The position numbers were made by a program, and so were the translations under genes. Shown piece after piece: positions 41,538 to 52,303 of a stretch of 64,000 nucleotides of DNA. This DNA is from Streptomyces radicis (lineage in GTDB: Bacteria; Actinomycetota; Actinomycetes; Streptomycetales; Streptomycetaceae). The stretch covers positions 62,001 through 126,000 of the forward strand of contig NZ_RBDY01000005.1 in the NCBI RefSeq assembly GCF_003626575.1, given 5' to 3'. Positions within the stretch are counted from its first letter, which is position 1. Every line of letters begins with the position of its first letter. Below the pieces are notes generated by a model. It saw only the letters and a program-made list of their open reading frames with translations, ran no database searches and was not told the DNA's origin.

Positions 41538-42962
41538 ATGCCGGACATCGATGCCCTCAGCCGCCCGCGCCGCCTTCTGGTGCTGTCGATCTGCTGCATG
41601 AGCCTGCTGATCGTCAGCCTGGACGTGACCGCGCTCAATGTGGCGCTGCCCTCGCTCCAAAGGGAGTTGGGCGCGGATGTCTCGGGACTCCAGTGGACCG
41701 TGGACATCTACACGGTGGTGCTGGCGTCGTTCCTGCTGCTGTCGGGCTCGACCGCGGACCGGGTGGGGCGGCGGCGGGTGTTCAAGACCGGGCTCGTCCT
41801 CTTCGTCGCCGGGTCGCTGCTGTGCGCGCTCGCGCCGAGCCTCGGCTGGCTGATCGCCTTCCGCGCGTTCCAGGCGATCGGCGGCTCGATGCTCAACCCC
41901 GTGGCGATGTCGATCATCACCAACACGTTCAGGGACCCCAAGGAGCTGGCCCGCGCGATCGGCGTGTGGGGCGGGGTGGTCGGCATCTCGATGGCGCTCG
42001 GCCCGATCCTGGGCGGCGCGCTCGTGGCGTCGTTCGGCTGGCGGGCGATCTTCTGGCTCAACCTCCCGATCGGCCTCGCCGCCCTCCTCCTCACCGCCCG
42101 CTATGTCCCCGAGTCGTGCGCGGCCCACCCGCGGCGCCTCGACGTCGTGGGGCAGCTGCTGGTGATCGTGCTGCTCGGCTCGCTGACGTTCGGCATCATC
42201 GAGGGCGGCCACGACGGGTGGGGTTCGCCGCTGCTGCTGATCTGCTTCGGCATCGCGATCGCGGCGCTCGCCTGCCTGCTGTGGTACGAGCCGAGGCGCC
42301 GGGAGCCGCTGCTCGAGCTGCGCTTCTTCCGCAGCGCGCCGTTCAGCGGGGCGTTCGCCATAGCGCTCGCGGCGTTCGCCGGCCTGGGGGGCTTCCTCTT
42401 CCTCAACACGCTCTACCTCCAGAACGAGCGCGGGCTCGGCGCGTTCGACGCGGGGCTGCACCTGCTGCCGATGGCGGCGATGACGCTGGTCTTCGCGCCG
42501 CTGTCCGGCTATCTGGTGAGCCATGTCGGGCCGCGCCTGCCGGTGCTGCTCTCCGGGGTGGCGATCACGGCGGGTGGCGTGCTGCTGACGGGCCTGACCG
42601 AGGACACGTCGCTGGCGTATCTGTTCACCGCCTATGTGACCTTCGGCATCGGGTTCGGCCTGGTGAACGCGCCCATCACCAACACGGCCGTGACCGGGAT
42701 GCCGCGCAGCCGGTCCGGGGTGGCCGCGGGCATCGCGTCGACCGGGCGGCAGGTCGGCTCCGCGCTGGGCGTGGCGGTGGTGGGCACCGTGCTCGCCACG
42801 GGCTCGCGGGACACGGGGTGGTGGGTGCTCGCGGGCTGCGGTGTACTCGTGCTGGTCTTCGGCGCGCTCACCACGGGGCGCTGGGCGCGGCGCACGGCCG
42901 AGTCGGCCATGGCGCGGATCGCCGAGGAGGACGCGGCCGAGCCCGCGCGCTCAGCCGGGTGA
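41538..42962 (+). CDS. MFS transporter, DHA2 (EmrB/QacA-like) family, 14 TM
   Basis: 474 residues. N-terminal 'LLIVSLDVTALNVALPSLQ' (motif D1), 'GSTADRVGRRRVFKTGLVLF' (motif A) and 'ALGPILGGALVASFGW' (motif C) identify a drug:H+ antiporter of the 14-helix DHA2 group. It would export small toxic molecules or metabolites. No tailored TetR/MarR regulator lies beside it. The gene overlaps the 3' end of the LacI-like gene by 12 bp. Confidence 0.9.
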   Translation: MPDIDALSRPRRLLVLSICCMSLLIVSLDVTALNVALPSLQRELGADVSGLQWTVDIYTVVLASFLLLSGSTADRVGRRRVFKTGLVLFVAGSLLCALAPSLGWLIAFRAFQAIGGSMLNPVAMSIITNTFRDPKELARAIGVWGGVVGISMALGPILGGALVASFGWRAIFWLNLPIGLAALLLTARYVPESCAAHPRRLDVVGQLLVIVLLGSLTFGIIEGGHDGWGSPLLLICFGIAIAALACLLWYEPRRREPLLELRFFRSAPFSGAFAIALAAFAGLGGFLFLNTLYLQNERGLGAFDAGLHLLPMAAMTLVFAPLSGYLVSHVGPRLPVLLSGVAITAGGVLLTGLTEDTSLAYLFTAYVTFGIGFGLVNAPITNTAVTGMPRSRSGVAAGIASTGRQVGSALGVAVVGTVLATGSRDTGWWVLAGCGVLVLVFGALTTGRWARRTAESAMARIAEEDAAEPARSAG

Positions 42963-43826
42963 CGGCGGCCCTTCGGGGGCCCGCGCGGTGGTGCCGCGCG
43001 GGGTGAACCTGGCGGGCGGGGAGCGGCGGGCCGTGACCGGGCCGCCGTCGATCAGCTCGAGCACGGTCTCGGCGACCATGACGCCGAACCGGTGGACGTC
43101 CACGCTCATGGTGGAGAGCGGGGGCGAGGCCAGGCGGCACATCGTGGAGTCGTCCCAGGCCAGCAGGGACAGCTGGTCCGGCACGGCGATGCCCAGGTCC
43201 TTGGCGACGCCGAGCCCGGCGACGGCCATCACGTCGTTGTCGTAGAGGATCGCCGTCGGGCGCCCGGGGCGGCGCAGCAGCTGGGCGGTGAGTCTGGTGC
43301 CCGCCTCGGCGGAGTAGTCGCCCTCGACGAGCACGGGCTCGATGCCGACCGCCGCGCAGCCCGCGGCCAGCGCCTCGGTCCTGGCCATGGTGTGCACGAG
43401 GTCGGCGGGCCCTGTGACGCGGGCGATGCGGCGGTGGCCGAGGGCGAGCAGCTCGCCGAGCGCCTCGCGGACCGGGGCGGCGTTGTCGGTGGCGACCACG
43501 GGCAGGTCGGGGCCGCCGTCCCAGGCGCCCACGAACACGGCGGGCAGGCCGAGCCCGGCGAGCACGCCGGGGCGGCGGTCGTCGAGGGTCAGGTTGACCA
43601 CGACGACCGCGTCCACCAGGCCGCGCTCGGCCCACCGCCGGTGGGTGGCGATCTCCTCGTCGTGCGTGGCGACGACGTGGAGCAGCACGGAGAGGCGGCG
43701 CTCGGCGAGCCGTTCCTCGATCCCGGCGATGAACTCCATGAAGAACGGCTCGACCCCGAGCAGCCTGGCGGGCCGGGCGAGGACGAGCCCGATGGCCTCC
43801 GTTCCGCTCACCGAGGCTCCGCTCAC
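42951..43826 (-). CDS. LacI/GalR-type effector-binding protein lacking the DNA-binding domain
   Basis: 291 residues from a GTG at 43826 that shares GTGA with the mannosidase stop. The sequence starts almost immediately with the first beta strand of the ligand domain (TEAIGLVLARPARLLG) and continues through 'FIAGIEERLAERRLSVLLH', 'RRIARVTGP', 'PTAILYDNDVMAVAGLGVA' and 'LLAWDDSTMCRLASPPLSTM'. All of this is typical of the LacI C-domain. The roughly 55-residue HTH and hinge are absent, and the DNA upstream codes for the mannosidase end, so this is not a start-site error. It may bind a mannoside without binding DNA. Confidence 0.75.
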   Translation of the reverse strand: MSGASVSGTEAIGLVLARPARLLGVEPFFMEFIAGIEERLAERRLSVLLHVVATHDEEIATHRRWAERGLVDAVVVVNLTLDDRRPGVLAGLGLPAVFVGAWDGGPDLPVVATDNAAPVREALGELLALGHRRIARVTGPADLVHTMARTEALAAGCAAVGIEPVLVEGDYSAEAGTRLTAQLLRRPGRPTAILYDNDVMAVAGLGVAKDLGIAVPDQLSLLAWDDSTMCRLASPPLSTMSVDVHRFGVMVAETVLELIDGGPVTARRSPPARFTPRGTTARAPEGPPSPG

Positions 43827-43832
43827 CGAGTC
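43803..43832 (-). repeat. 15-bp tandem duplication at the mannosidase stop / LacI-like start
   Basis: TCCGCTCACCGAGGC (43803-43817) and TCCGCTCACCGAGTC (43818-43832). On the reverse strand each copy holds GGTGAGCGGA, duplicating both the mannosidase TGA (43823 and 43808, same frame) and the GTG start of the LacI-like gene (43826 and 43811). Confidence 0.85.
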
Positions 43833-46312
43833 GCTCTCCGGGGCGCGTGGAGGGCGTTGGCGCTGCGCAGCACGAGCGGCGCGGTGAACGACGCGGGGTC
43901 GACGCGCGCGTCGGTGTGGACGGTGAACGTGTGGGTCTCGCCCGGCAGCAGCGGCACCAGCATGTCGTCCACCCGCGCGTCGGGCGCCACCCGGTCGGCC
44001 AGGATCGCGACGTCGTGGGCGAACGACGTGGCGGTGACGTCGATCCGGTATCCGCCGGGCACGGCGACCGCCTCGGCGGTCAGCGCGTCCGGGTCGTACG
44101 CCAGGTCGCGGTCCTCGGCGAACAGCTGGACCGCCCTGGCCCCGTCCGTGGTGGCCACCAGCACCTCCCGTGCCGCGTCCGCGGGCTTGACCAGCGAATC
44201 GGACAGATCGAGCTCGGCGACGGAGCGCGCCGAGACGTCGAGGGAGATCGTAGCGCTGTCCAGCACCTCTCCGCCGAACGACCGGCGGCGCAGCAGGAGT
44301 TGGCCGTGCCAGGGGTCGTCGGTGTCGTTGACCGCGAGCAGCGCGGTGCGGCCCTCCCTCGGCTGGAACGTCAGCAGGCGGGGGGCGAAGGCGTGGCGCA
44401 GCCCGTACCACAGGGGCTTGGGCCGCTCGTCGCCGTCCACCGCGGCCCACGAGGTGACGGGCCAGCAGTCGTTCAGCTGCCAGACCAGGGCGCCCGCGGT
44501 GCGGGGCCACCAGGAGCGGAAGTGCTCGATGCCGAAGGCGACGGCGCGGGCCTGGTTGAGCTGGGTGGCCCAGTGCCACTCCTCGAAGTCGCGGGGCTCC
44601 GGCAGGTGGGGGGCGAGCCCTCGGTCGAGCTTGCCGTTGCCGTCCTCGGCCTTCTGGTGGAGCAGGAACGCGGGCGATGTGGGGCTCAGCGGCTCGTCGT
44701 GGATCCACGCGGACAGGGTGGCGCGGGTGGGCGGGCCCTGGAAGCCGAACTCCGAGCAGAACCGCGGGATGTGGTCGCGGTAGGTGGTGAAGTCGAGGCG
44801 GTTCCAGACGCCCCACTCGTGGCGGGTGCCGTGGTCCTGGTCGTTGGGGTGCTTGTCCTCGGGGGCGAAGCGCGGGCTGTAGGGGCTGCCGTCGGCGTAG
44901 GCGCGGGTGGGGTCGAGCTCGGCGACGACGCGCGGGAACAGCTCGGTGTAGTAGCCGAGTCCCCAGGTGCGCCCGTCGAGCCGCTCCTGCCAGCCCCAGT
45001 CCATCCAGCCCCAGAGGTTCTCGTTGCCGCCGTTCCACAGGGCGAGGGAGGGGTGGGGGGTCAGCCGGGCGACGTTCTCCCTGGCCTCGGCCTCGAACTC
45101 GTCCCAGAACGGGGCCTCTTCGGGGTAGGCGGCGCAGGCGAGGAGGAAGTCCTGCCAGACGAGGACGCCGCGCTCGTCGCAGATGTCGTAGAAGTCGTCG
45201 GACTCGTAGATGCCGCCGCCCCAGACGCGCAGCATGTTCATGTGGGCGCCGAGCGCCTGGTCGACGCGGCGCTCGAGGCGCTCGCGCGTGACGCGGGTGA
45301 GGAAGTGGTCGTCGGGGATCCAGTTGGCGCCCTTGGCGAAGATCGGCTTGCCGTTGACGACGAAGGTGAACGGGGTGCCGATGGCGTCGGGGGTGGTGTC
45401 CACGGTGACGGTGCGGAAGCCGATGCGGCGGGCGTAGGTGTCGAGCGGCTCGGGGTCCTTTGCGCCCAGGGTCACCGCGAGGTCGTAGAGCGGCTGGTCG
45501 CCGTGGCCCACGGGCCACCACAGGCGGGCGTCGGGGACCTCGACGGTGACGGTGGCGGTGGTGGCGCCCGCCGGGACGGTGACCTCGGCCCGGCGGCCCG
45601 CGACCTCGGCGGTCAGGGTCAGCTCGGTGTCATCGCCGAGCCCGGAGCGTTCGAGCACGGCGTGCACCTCGGCGCGCCCCGTGCCGTCGTCGGCCACGGT
45701 GACCAGGGGCCGCACCTCGGCGAGCCGCGCGCTGCGCCAGCGTTCGAGGCGCACGGGCTTCCAGATGCCTGCGGTCTGGAGGTCGGGGCCCCAGTCCCAG
45801 CCGAAGCTGCACGCCATCTTGCGGACCATGTTCATGGGGTGGTCGTACGCGCGGGGGCGGGCGCCGAGGCGCTCCTGCATCTCCTCGGCGTACTCGATGG
45901 CGGGGCGGAAGGCGACGGCCAGGTCGGCGGGGGCGCCGTCGAGCAGGGCGCGGACGTCGAAGCGGTGGGAGCGGTGCATGTTGGCCGTGGTGCCGAGCGC
46001 GTGGCCGCCCCACTCGACGGTGGCGACGGTGTCGAGCCCTTCGAAGACGAGGTCGACGCGCTCGTCGTCGGCGGGCGCGGCGGCGAGGTCGGCGGGCACG
46101 GTGGTGGCGTAGCGCCAGTGGGTGCGGTGCGCCCAGACCAGCTCCTCCTCGACCCGGTCGAGGTAGGGGTCGGGGATGAGGCCCGCGGCCAGCAGGTCGA
46201 GGTGGGCGCTGCCGGGGACCTGGGCGGGGACCGTGCGGCCCGCGATGTCCTCGGGGACCGGCCCGGCAGTCGCCGTCAGGTGCCAACCGTCGTGCACGGC
46301 GTGACGGATCAT
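43823..46312 (-). CDS. GH2 beta-mannosidase
   Basis: 829 residues, normal for family 2 mannosidases. N-terminal sugar-binding jelly-roll: 'TVPAQVPGSAHLDLLAAGLIPDP' and 'WRYATTVPADL' are typical beta-mannosidase starts. The catalytic barrel has 'MNMLRVWGGGIYESDDFYDICDERG', 'SLALWNGGNENLWGW' (acid/base Glu in the N-E pair) and 'PRFCSEFGFQG' (nucleophile Glu). No signal peptide: cytoplasmic hydrolysis of imported beta-mannosides. It has its own promoter region with the 27-bp motif shared with the Opp-type operon and the ROK gene. Confidence 0.93.
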   Translation of the reverse strand: MIRHAVHDGWHLTATAGPVPEDIAGRTVPAQVPGSAHLDLLAAGLIPDPYLDRVEEELVWAHRTHWRYATTVPADLAAAPADDERVDLVFEGLDTVATVEWGGHALGTTANMHRSHRFDVRALLDGAPADLAVAFRPAIEYAEEMQERLGARPRAYDHPMNMVRKMACSFGWDWGPDLQTAGIWKPVRLERWRSARLAEVRPLVTVADDGTGRAEVHAVLERSGLGDDTELTLTAEVAGRRAEVTVPAGATTATVTVEVPDARLWWPVGHGDQPLYDLAVTLGAKDPEPLDTYARRIGFRTVTVDTTPDAIGTPFTFVVNGKPIFAKGANWIPDDHFLTRVTRERLERRVDQALGAHMNMLRVWGGGIYESDDFYDICDERGVLVWQDFLLACAAYPEEAPFWDEFEAEARENVARLTPHPSLALWNGGNENLWGWMDWGWQERLDGRTWGLGYYTELFPRVVAELDPTRAYADGSPYSPRFAPEDKHPNDQDHGTRHEWGVWNRLDFTTYRDHIPRFCSEFGFQGPPTRATLSAWIHDEPLSPTSPAFLLHQKAEDGNGKLDRGLAPHLPEPRDFEEWHWATQLNQARAVAFGIEHFRSWWPRTAGALVWQLNDCWPVTSWAAVDGDERPKPLWYGLRHAFAPRLLTFQPREGRTALLAVNDTDDPWHGQLLLRRRSFGGEVLDSATISLDVSARSVAELDLSDSLVKPADAAREVLVATTDGARAVQLFAEDRDLAYDPDALTAEAVAVPGGYRIDVTATSFAHDVAILADRVAPDARVDDMLVPLLPGETHTFTVHTDARVDPASFTAPLVLRSANALHAPRRATR

Positions 46313-46352
46313 GGTGGAACACTCCCTGGGATCGTCTGCTCGGACCGGGGTG

Positions 46353-46379
46353 GATTGTTATGCAACCGAATAAAGTAAG
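46353..46379 (-). promoter_or_regulatory. Candidate ROK operator upstream of the beta-mannosidase
   Basis: 27-bp sequence beginning GATTGTTATGCAACCGAAT, identical at 21 of 27 positions to 52055-52081 and related to 52208-52234. It is AT-rich in a GC-rich genome and lies 41-67 bp before the ATG (46312), a suitable place for repression. Confidence 0.6.
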
Positions 46380-46403
46380 TAAGGACGCCTCTCGACCGGG
46401 ACT

Positions 46404-46434
46404 CGGGCGCACACGCACGCGGCGTGTGCGCCCG
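46404..46434. terminator. Hairpin terminator between the Opp-type operon and the mannosidase promoter
   Basis: CGGGCGCACACGC (46404-46416) and GCGTGTGCGCCCG (46422-46434) form a perfect 13-bp stem with loop ACGCG. It lies 30 bp beyond the stop of the last transporter gene, separating it from the mannosidase transcript. Confidence 0.7.
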
Positions 46435-46463
46435 TTTCTCACGATCCGCGGGAGGGCCCTCGG

Positions 46464-47389
46464 TCAGCCGCGGCGGGTCCCCGCGGGGTCGGCCAGGGCC
46501 TTGGCGATGGGCGCCGCCTTGCCGAACGGGCGCCACTCGCCCGCGTAGTGGTCATACGTCCTGGTCAGGTCCTCCTGGCTGATCGCGCCCGGCGACTCGG
46601 CCAGCGAGCGGCCCCGCTCGTCGGGGTTGGGCGCGGCGGCGGCCAGCAGCTTCGTGTAGGAGTGCCGGGGGTGGAGGATCACGTCGTCGGCCGGTCCGCG
46701 TTCCACGACATGCCCCCGGTACATCACCAGGATGTCGTCGGAGAAGTGCCGCGCGGTGGCGAGGTCGTGGGTGATGTAGAGGACGGCGAGGTCGTCCTCG
46801 CGCTGGAGCCTGGCCAGCAGGTTGAGCACGCCGAGCCTGATGGAGACGTCGAGCATCGAGACGGGCTCGTCGGCCACGACCACCTGCGCGCCCGGCGCGA
46901 GCGCCCGCGCGATCGCCACGCGCTGGCGCTGCCCGCCCGACAGCTCGTGCGGGCGGCGCGGCGCCATGGTGTCGGCGGGCGTGAGGTTGACGCGTTCGAG
47001 GAGCTGCTCGACCTGCCGCCTGGTGTCGTCCGCGCCCTTCGCCCTGCCGTGCAGGCGCAGCGGGCGGGCCAGGTGGTGCTCGATGGTGTGGAAGGGGTTG
47101 AGCGAGGCGAACGGGTCCTGGAAGACCATCTGCACATGATCGCGGTACTCGCGGTCGGAGACCGGCGTCCCGTCGTCCTTGAGCGCCACGATCTCGCCGC
47201 CGGTGGGGCGTTCGAGCCGGGCGATCATCTTGGCCACGGTGGACTTGCCCGAGCCCGACTCCCCCACGAGCGCCACGGTGCGGCCAGGGGTGAGGGTGAA
47301 CGACACATGGTCGACGGCGCGCAGCGTGGAGCGCCGCAGGCCCGAGCGGATCGGGTAGTCCTTGACGAGGTCGCGGACCTCGAGTGCGG

Positions 47390-47393
<4 letters not shown>
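46464..47393 (-). CDS. Opp/Dpp-type ABC transporter ATP-binding protein (DppF-like), mannoside operon
   Basis: 309 residues; ATG overlaps the stop of the fused gene upstream (ATGA). Walker [11 protein letters not shown] loop 'MVFQDPFASLNPFHT', signature LSGGQRQR, Walker [13 protein letters not shown]. Unlike its paralogue at 31351 it lacks the C-terminal Cys-containing oligopeptide extension and instead ends with a short unique tail. Last gene of the transporter operon. Confidence 0.9.
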
Positions 47394-49285
<1,892 letters not shown>

Positions 49286-49304
49286 GGTGCCTGCTCCTTC
49301 CTGG

Positions 49305-50294
49305 TCAGTTCTCGACCCGGGTGCGGGGATCGATGAGGCCGTACAGCAGGTCGACGATCAGGTTGGCGCCGAGCACCGCGATCGTGATCACCAGGAAGAT
49401 CCCCTGCATCAGGGCGTAGTCGCTGTTCTCCACGGCCTGGAGGAGCTTGGAGCCGATGCCGGGGTAGGAGAAGACCTGTTCGGTGACGATGGATCCGGAG
49501 ACCACGAAGCCCAGGGAGATGGCGAACCCCGCGACCGAGGGCAGCACGGCGTTGCGCGCGGCGTAACGGGTCATGATCCGCCGGTTGCGCAGGCCCTTCG
49601 CCTGGGCGGTGAGGATGTAGTCCTCGGACATGGTCGAGACCATCATGTTGCGCATGCCGAGCAGCCAGCCGCCGACGGAGGAGACCACGATGGTCAGCGC
49701 CGGCAGGAAGCCGTGGTACACGGCGGAGTTGATGAACTCGTAGTTCCAGCCGGTCGCCAGGGCGACGTCGTACCCGCCGCTGCGCGGGAACCAGCCGAGC
49801 GACGACGAGAACACGAGCGCGAAGATCAGCGCGAGCCAGAAGTACGGCACGGCCGAGAGCACGGTGGTGGCCGGGACCAGGGAGTCGAGCCAGGAGCCCC
49901 GCTTCCAGCCCACCACCGTGCCGAGCACTACGCCCACCAGGAACGACAGCAGGGTGGCGATGCCGACCAGCACGATCGTCCAGGACAGGGACTGCGAGAT
50001 GACCTCGGTGACCGGGGCGGGGAAGGCGCTGACGGACACGCCGAGCTCGCCCCTGAACATGTTGCCGAGGTACTCGGCGTACTGCTGGAACAGCGGATCA
50101 CCGGTGTCGGCGCCGAGCAGCAGCTCGTAGGACCTGCGGACGTCGGGCCCGACCGAGCCGCCACGCTGCTGGAGCTTGATCAGCAGCGTGTCGACCGGGT
50201 TGCCCGGCATCATTCGTGGAATGAGGAAGTTCAGGGTCAGCGCCGCCCAGAGGGCGACGAGATAGAACCCGAGCTTCCGGGCGTAGTACCTCAT
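49305..50294 (-). CDS. Opp/Dpp-type ABC permease (DppB-like), mannoside operon
   Basis: 329 residues. 'LWAALTLNFLIPRMMPGNPVD' at the N-terminus, six helices, coupling loop 'EDYILTAQAKGLRNRRIMT', and the end 'LLYGLIDPRTR'. Very similar in plan to the permease at 30374. Sits nine bases after the binding-protein stop and 19 bases before the fused permease-ATPase. Confidence 0.9.
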   Translation of the reverse strand: MRYYARKLGFYLVALWAALTLNFLIPRMMPGNPVDTLLIKLQQRGGSVGPDVRRSYELLLGADTGDPLFQQYAEYLGNMFRGELGVSVSAFPAPVTEVISQSLSWTIVLVGIATLLSFLVGVVLGTVVGWKRGSWLDSLVPATTVLSAVPYFWLALIFALVFSSSLGWFPRSGGYDVALATGWNYEFINSAVYHGFLPALTIVVSSVGGWLLGMRNMMVSTMSEDYILTAQAKGLRNRRIMTRYAARNAVLPSVAGFAISLGFVVSGSIVTEQVFSYPGIGSKLLQAVENSDYALMQGIFLVITIAVLGANLIVDLLYGLIDPRTRVEN

Positions 50295-50303
50295 CGGACT
50301 GTG

Positions 50304-51992
50304 TCACTCACCGGCCGGCTTGAGGTTGAGGTAGATCTGCGACTGGTCGGGCCTCTGCCAGACGGCCGGGTACGCGTACAGGTTCACATCCGTGGGCCAG
50401 CCGGTGAACTTCTCGGCGTTGAACTGGCTGGTGGTACCGCCGGTCAGCACCGGGATGTAGGGCATGTCCCGCTCGAGCGCGGCCTGGATGGTGTCGTAGT
50501 ACGGCTGCCGCGCGTCGGCGTCGTCGGGGTCGATCTGCGCGAGCTGGGAGATGGCCTCGTCCACGTCGGCGTTCTCGTACCGCGCGAAGTTGGGGTTGGC
50601 GGTCTCGCCGACCGGGGCGGTGTTGGCGCTGTTGAAGAAGTTGTTGTACACGAAGTACGGGTCGGGCAGCGGGCCCGGGTAGAGCGAGTCGATCATCAGC
50701 TGGAAGTCGCCGCGGCCTCGGGAGTCCGACATCTCGTTGAACGAGACCTGGTTGACGGTCAGCTCGATCCCGGCCTCGCGCACCTGCTCGGCCAGGGTGT
50801 TGACGGCCGTGATGTGGTCGGTCCAGCCGGCGACCGCCGTGATGGTCAGGGAGACCTTCTGGCCGTCCCTGGCGTAGATGCCGTCGTCGCCCTGGCGGTA
50901 GCCCGCGTTCTCCAGGACCTCCTGGGCGCGGTCCACGTCGGCCGTCATCAGCGCGGTCTGGTTCTCCAGGTCGGCCGAGACGTAGCCGGCGTCGCGCTCG
51001 GGGAGGGCGAATCCGGGCGAGATCTCGCTCGCGGTGTTCTGGAACGCCAGCGAGTTGAGCTGCTCACGGTCCATCGCCCAGTAGATCGCCTGCCGCACGG
51101 CCGGGTCGGTCTGCGGGCCCTCGCAGCCGAGGTCGGCGCTCGAGCACGTGTTGAGCGCGATCTGGAAGGCGTAGGCCGTGATGCTCTTGTACCCGGGGTA
51201 GTCGGACTCGGTGTTCGCGATGTCCGGCACGGGCCCGGTGTTCCAGTCGATGTCGCCGCCCGACAGGGCGTCGGCGGCGGCCTGGTTGCCCGAGAGCGCC
51301 GTGTAGCGGACGTTCTTGAGCGTCGGCTCGCCGCCCCAGTAGTCGGCGTTGGCGGTCAGCGTGAACGCCTGCGGCCTGAAGTCGGAGAGTGTGAACGGGC
51401 CGGTGCCGACGGGCTCGGCGTTCGTGTTCGTCGCCGGGTCGTCCATCTCCCCCCAGATGTGCTCGGGCACGATCCAGGTCTTGCCCAACAGGTCGGCCAC
51501 CCTCATGTAGGCGGGCTCGGGGAAGGTGACAAGCACCTCGGCGGGGCTGACGACCTCGACATCGCCGTTGAAGCCCTGGGTGTTGAGGGCGTCGTGCTCC
51601 TTGAGCATGTTGAAGGTGAACGCGACGTCGTCGGCGCTGAACTCCTCGCCGTCCGACCAGGTGACCCCCTCGCGGACGGTGATCGACAGCTCGGTGCCGT
51701 CGTCGTTCCACGCGTACTCGGTGCCGAGGCGCGGCTGCGGGTCGTCCTGCCGGGCGATGTTGAAGAAGAACAGCGGCTCGAAGATGGTGCCGTCGCCCTC
51801 GTTCCTCCCCGGCAGATACGGGTTGAAGTTCCGCTGATAGTCCGTGGCCTGCCCGGTGTAGACGATCAGGGTGTCGCTGTCCGTGCTCGAACCGCCTCCG
51901 CCCGAACCTCCGCAGCCGGCGGCGACCAGCCCTATGGACACCGCTCCTATCGCCGCATTTCTTACGCGCCGCCACCTTGCGTGCAAGGACAT
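50304..51992 (-). CDS. Family 5 solute-binding lipoprotein, mannoside operon
   Basis: 562 residues from the ATG at 51992, chosen because it begins a proper signal sequence (basic MSLHARWRR, hydrophobic core, lipobox GLVAAGC). SBP_bac_5 fold: 'EYAWNDDGTELSITVREGVT', 'FSADDVAFTFNMLKE', 'EPVGTGPFTLSDFRPQAFTL'. Inferred to bind manno-oligosaccharides because of the beta-mannosidase and ROK gene in the same locus. Peptides remain a formal alternative. First gene of its operon. Confidence 0.88.
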   Translation of the reverse strand: MSLHARWRRVRNAAIGAVSIGLVAAGCGGSGGGGSSTDSDTLIVYTGQATDYQRNFNPYLPGRNEGDGTIFEPLFFFNIARQDDPQPRLGTEYAWNDDGTELSITVREGVTWSDGEEFSADDVAFTFNMLKEHDALNTQGFNGDVEVVSPAEVLVTFPEPAYMRVADLLGKTWIVPEHIWGEMDDPATNTNAEPVGTGPFTLSDFRPQAFTLTANADYWGGEPTLKNVRYTALSGNQAAADALSGGDIDWNTGPVPDIANTESDYPGYKSITAYAFQIALNTCSSADLGCEGPQTDPAVRQAIYWAMDREQLNSLAFQNTASEISPGFALPERDAGYVSADLENQTALMTADVDRAQEVLENAGYRQGDDGIYARDGQKVSLTITAVAGWTDHITAVNTLAEQVREAGIELTVNQVSFNEMSDSRGRGDFQLMIDSLYPGPLPDPYFVYNNFFNSANTAPVGETANPNFARYENADVDEAISQLAQIDPDDADARQPYYDTIQAALERDMPYIPVLTGGTTSQFNAEKFTGWPTDVNLYAYPAVWQRPDQSQIYLNLKPAGE

Positions 51993-52054
51993 GTACGTTC
52001 CTCTCTTGGCCTGCCCCACCGTTGGGGCATGGGCGGAGTCACCCAGGGGTATGT

Positions 52055-52081
52055 GATTGTTAAGCCGCCGAATTAACAAAG
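52055..52081 (-). promoter_or_regulatory. Candidate ROK operator upstream of the mannoside transporter operon
   Basis: 27-bp sequence containing the perfect inverted repeat TTGTTAA (52057-52063) and TTAACAA (52073-52079) with a 9-base spacer. It lies 63-89 bp before the binding-protein ATG. Shared with the mannosidase and ROK promoters. Confidence 0.65.
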
Positions 52082-52207
52082 TCAACCCCCTAAAGACACG
52101 AACGGACAACGACGGGCATGAATCGTGACCGACACGGTGCGCCTTCACAGGAGCACCGTGCGCCACGAGAAACCCTTCGCCGCCCTCCCCGGGGAAAGAC
52201 CTGGCAG

Positions 52208-52234
52208 ACTCGTTCGTCAGGCAAATAAACTAAG
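52208..52234 (+). promoter_or_regulatory. Candidate ROK operator upstream of the ROK gene (autoregulation)
   Basis: 27-bp sequence ending GCAAATAAACTAAG. Aligned base for base with the two sites above, it shares the GTT at positions 5-7 and the AAT-A-A-TAAG end. It lies 70-96 bp before the preferred start of the ROK gene. More diverged than the other two. Confidence 0.5.
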
Positions 52235-52303
52235 CATCGCTCAGCGTGACACCGACGCTGCGCAGTGATGTCGCGGACTCCCGTGAACGATGCGGAGGAC
52301 TCA

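Noticed and set aside
42951..43826. Frameshift or wrong start hiding an HTH in the LacI-like gene
   Set aside because: The region upstream on the same strand is fully occupied by the intact mannosidase C-terminus in another frame, and no HTH-like peptide appears in any frame there.
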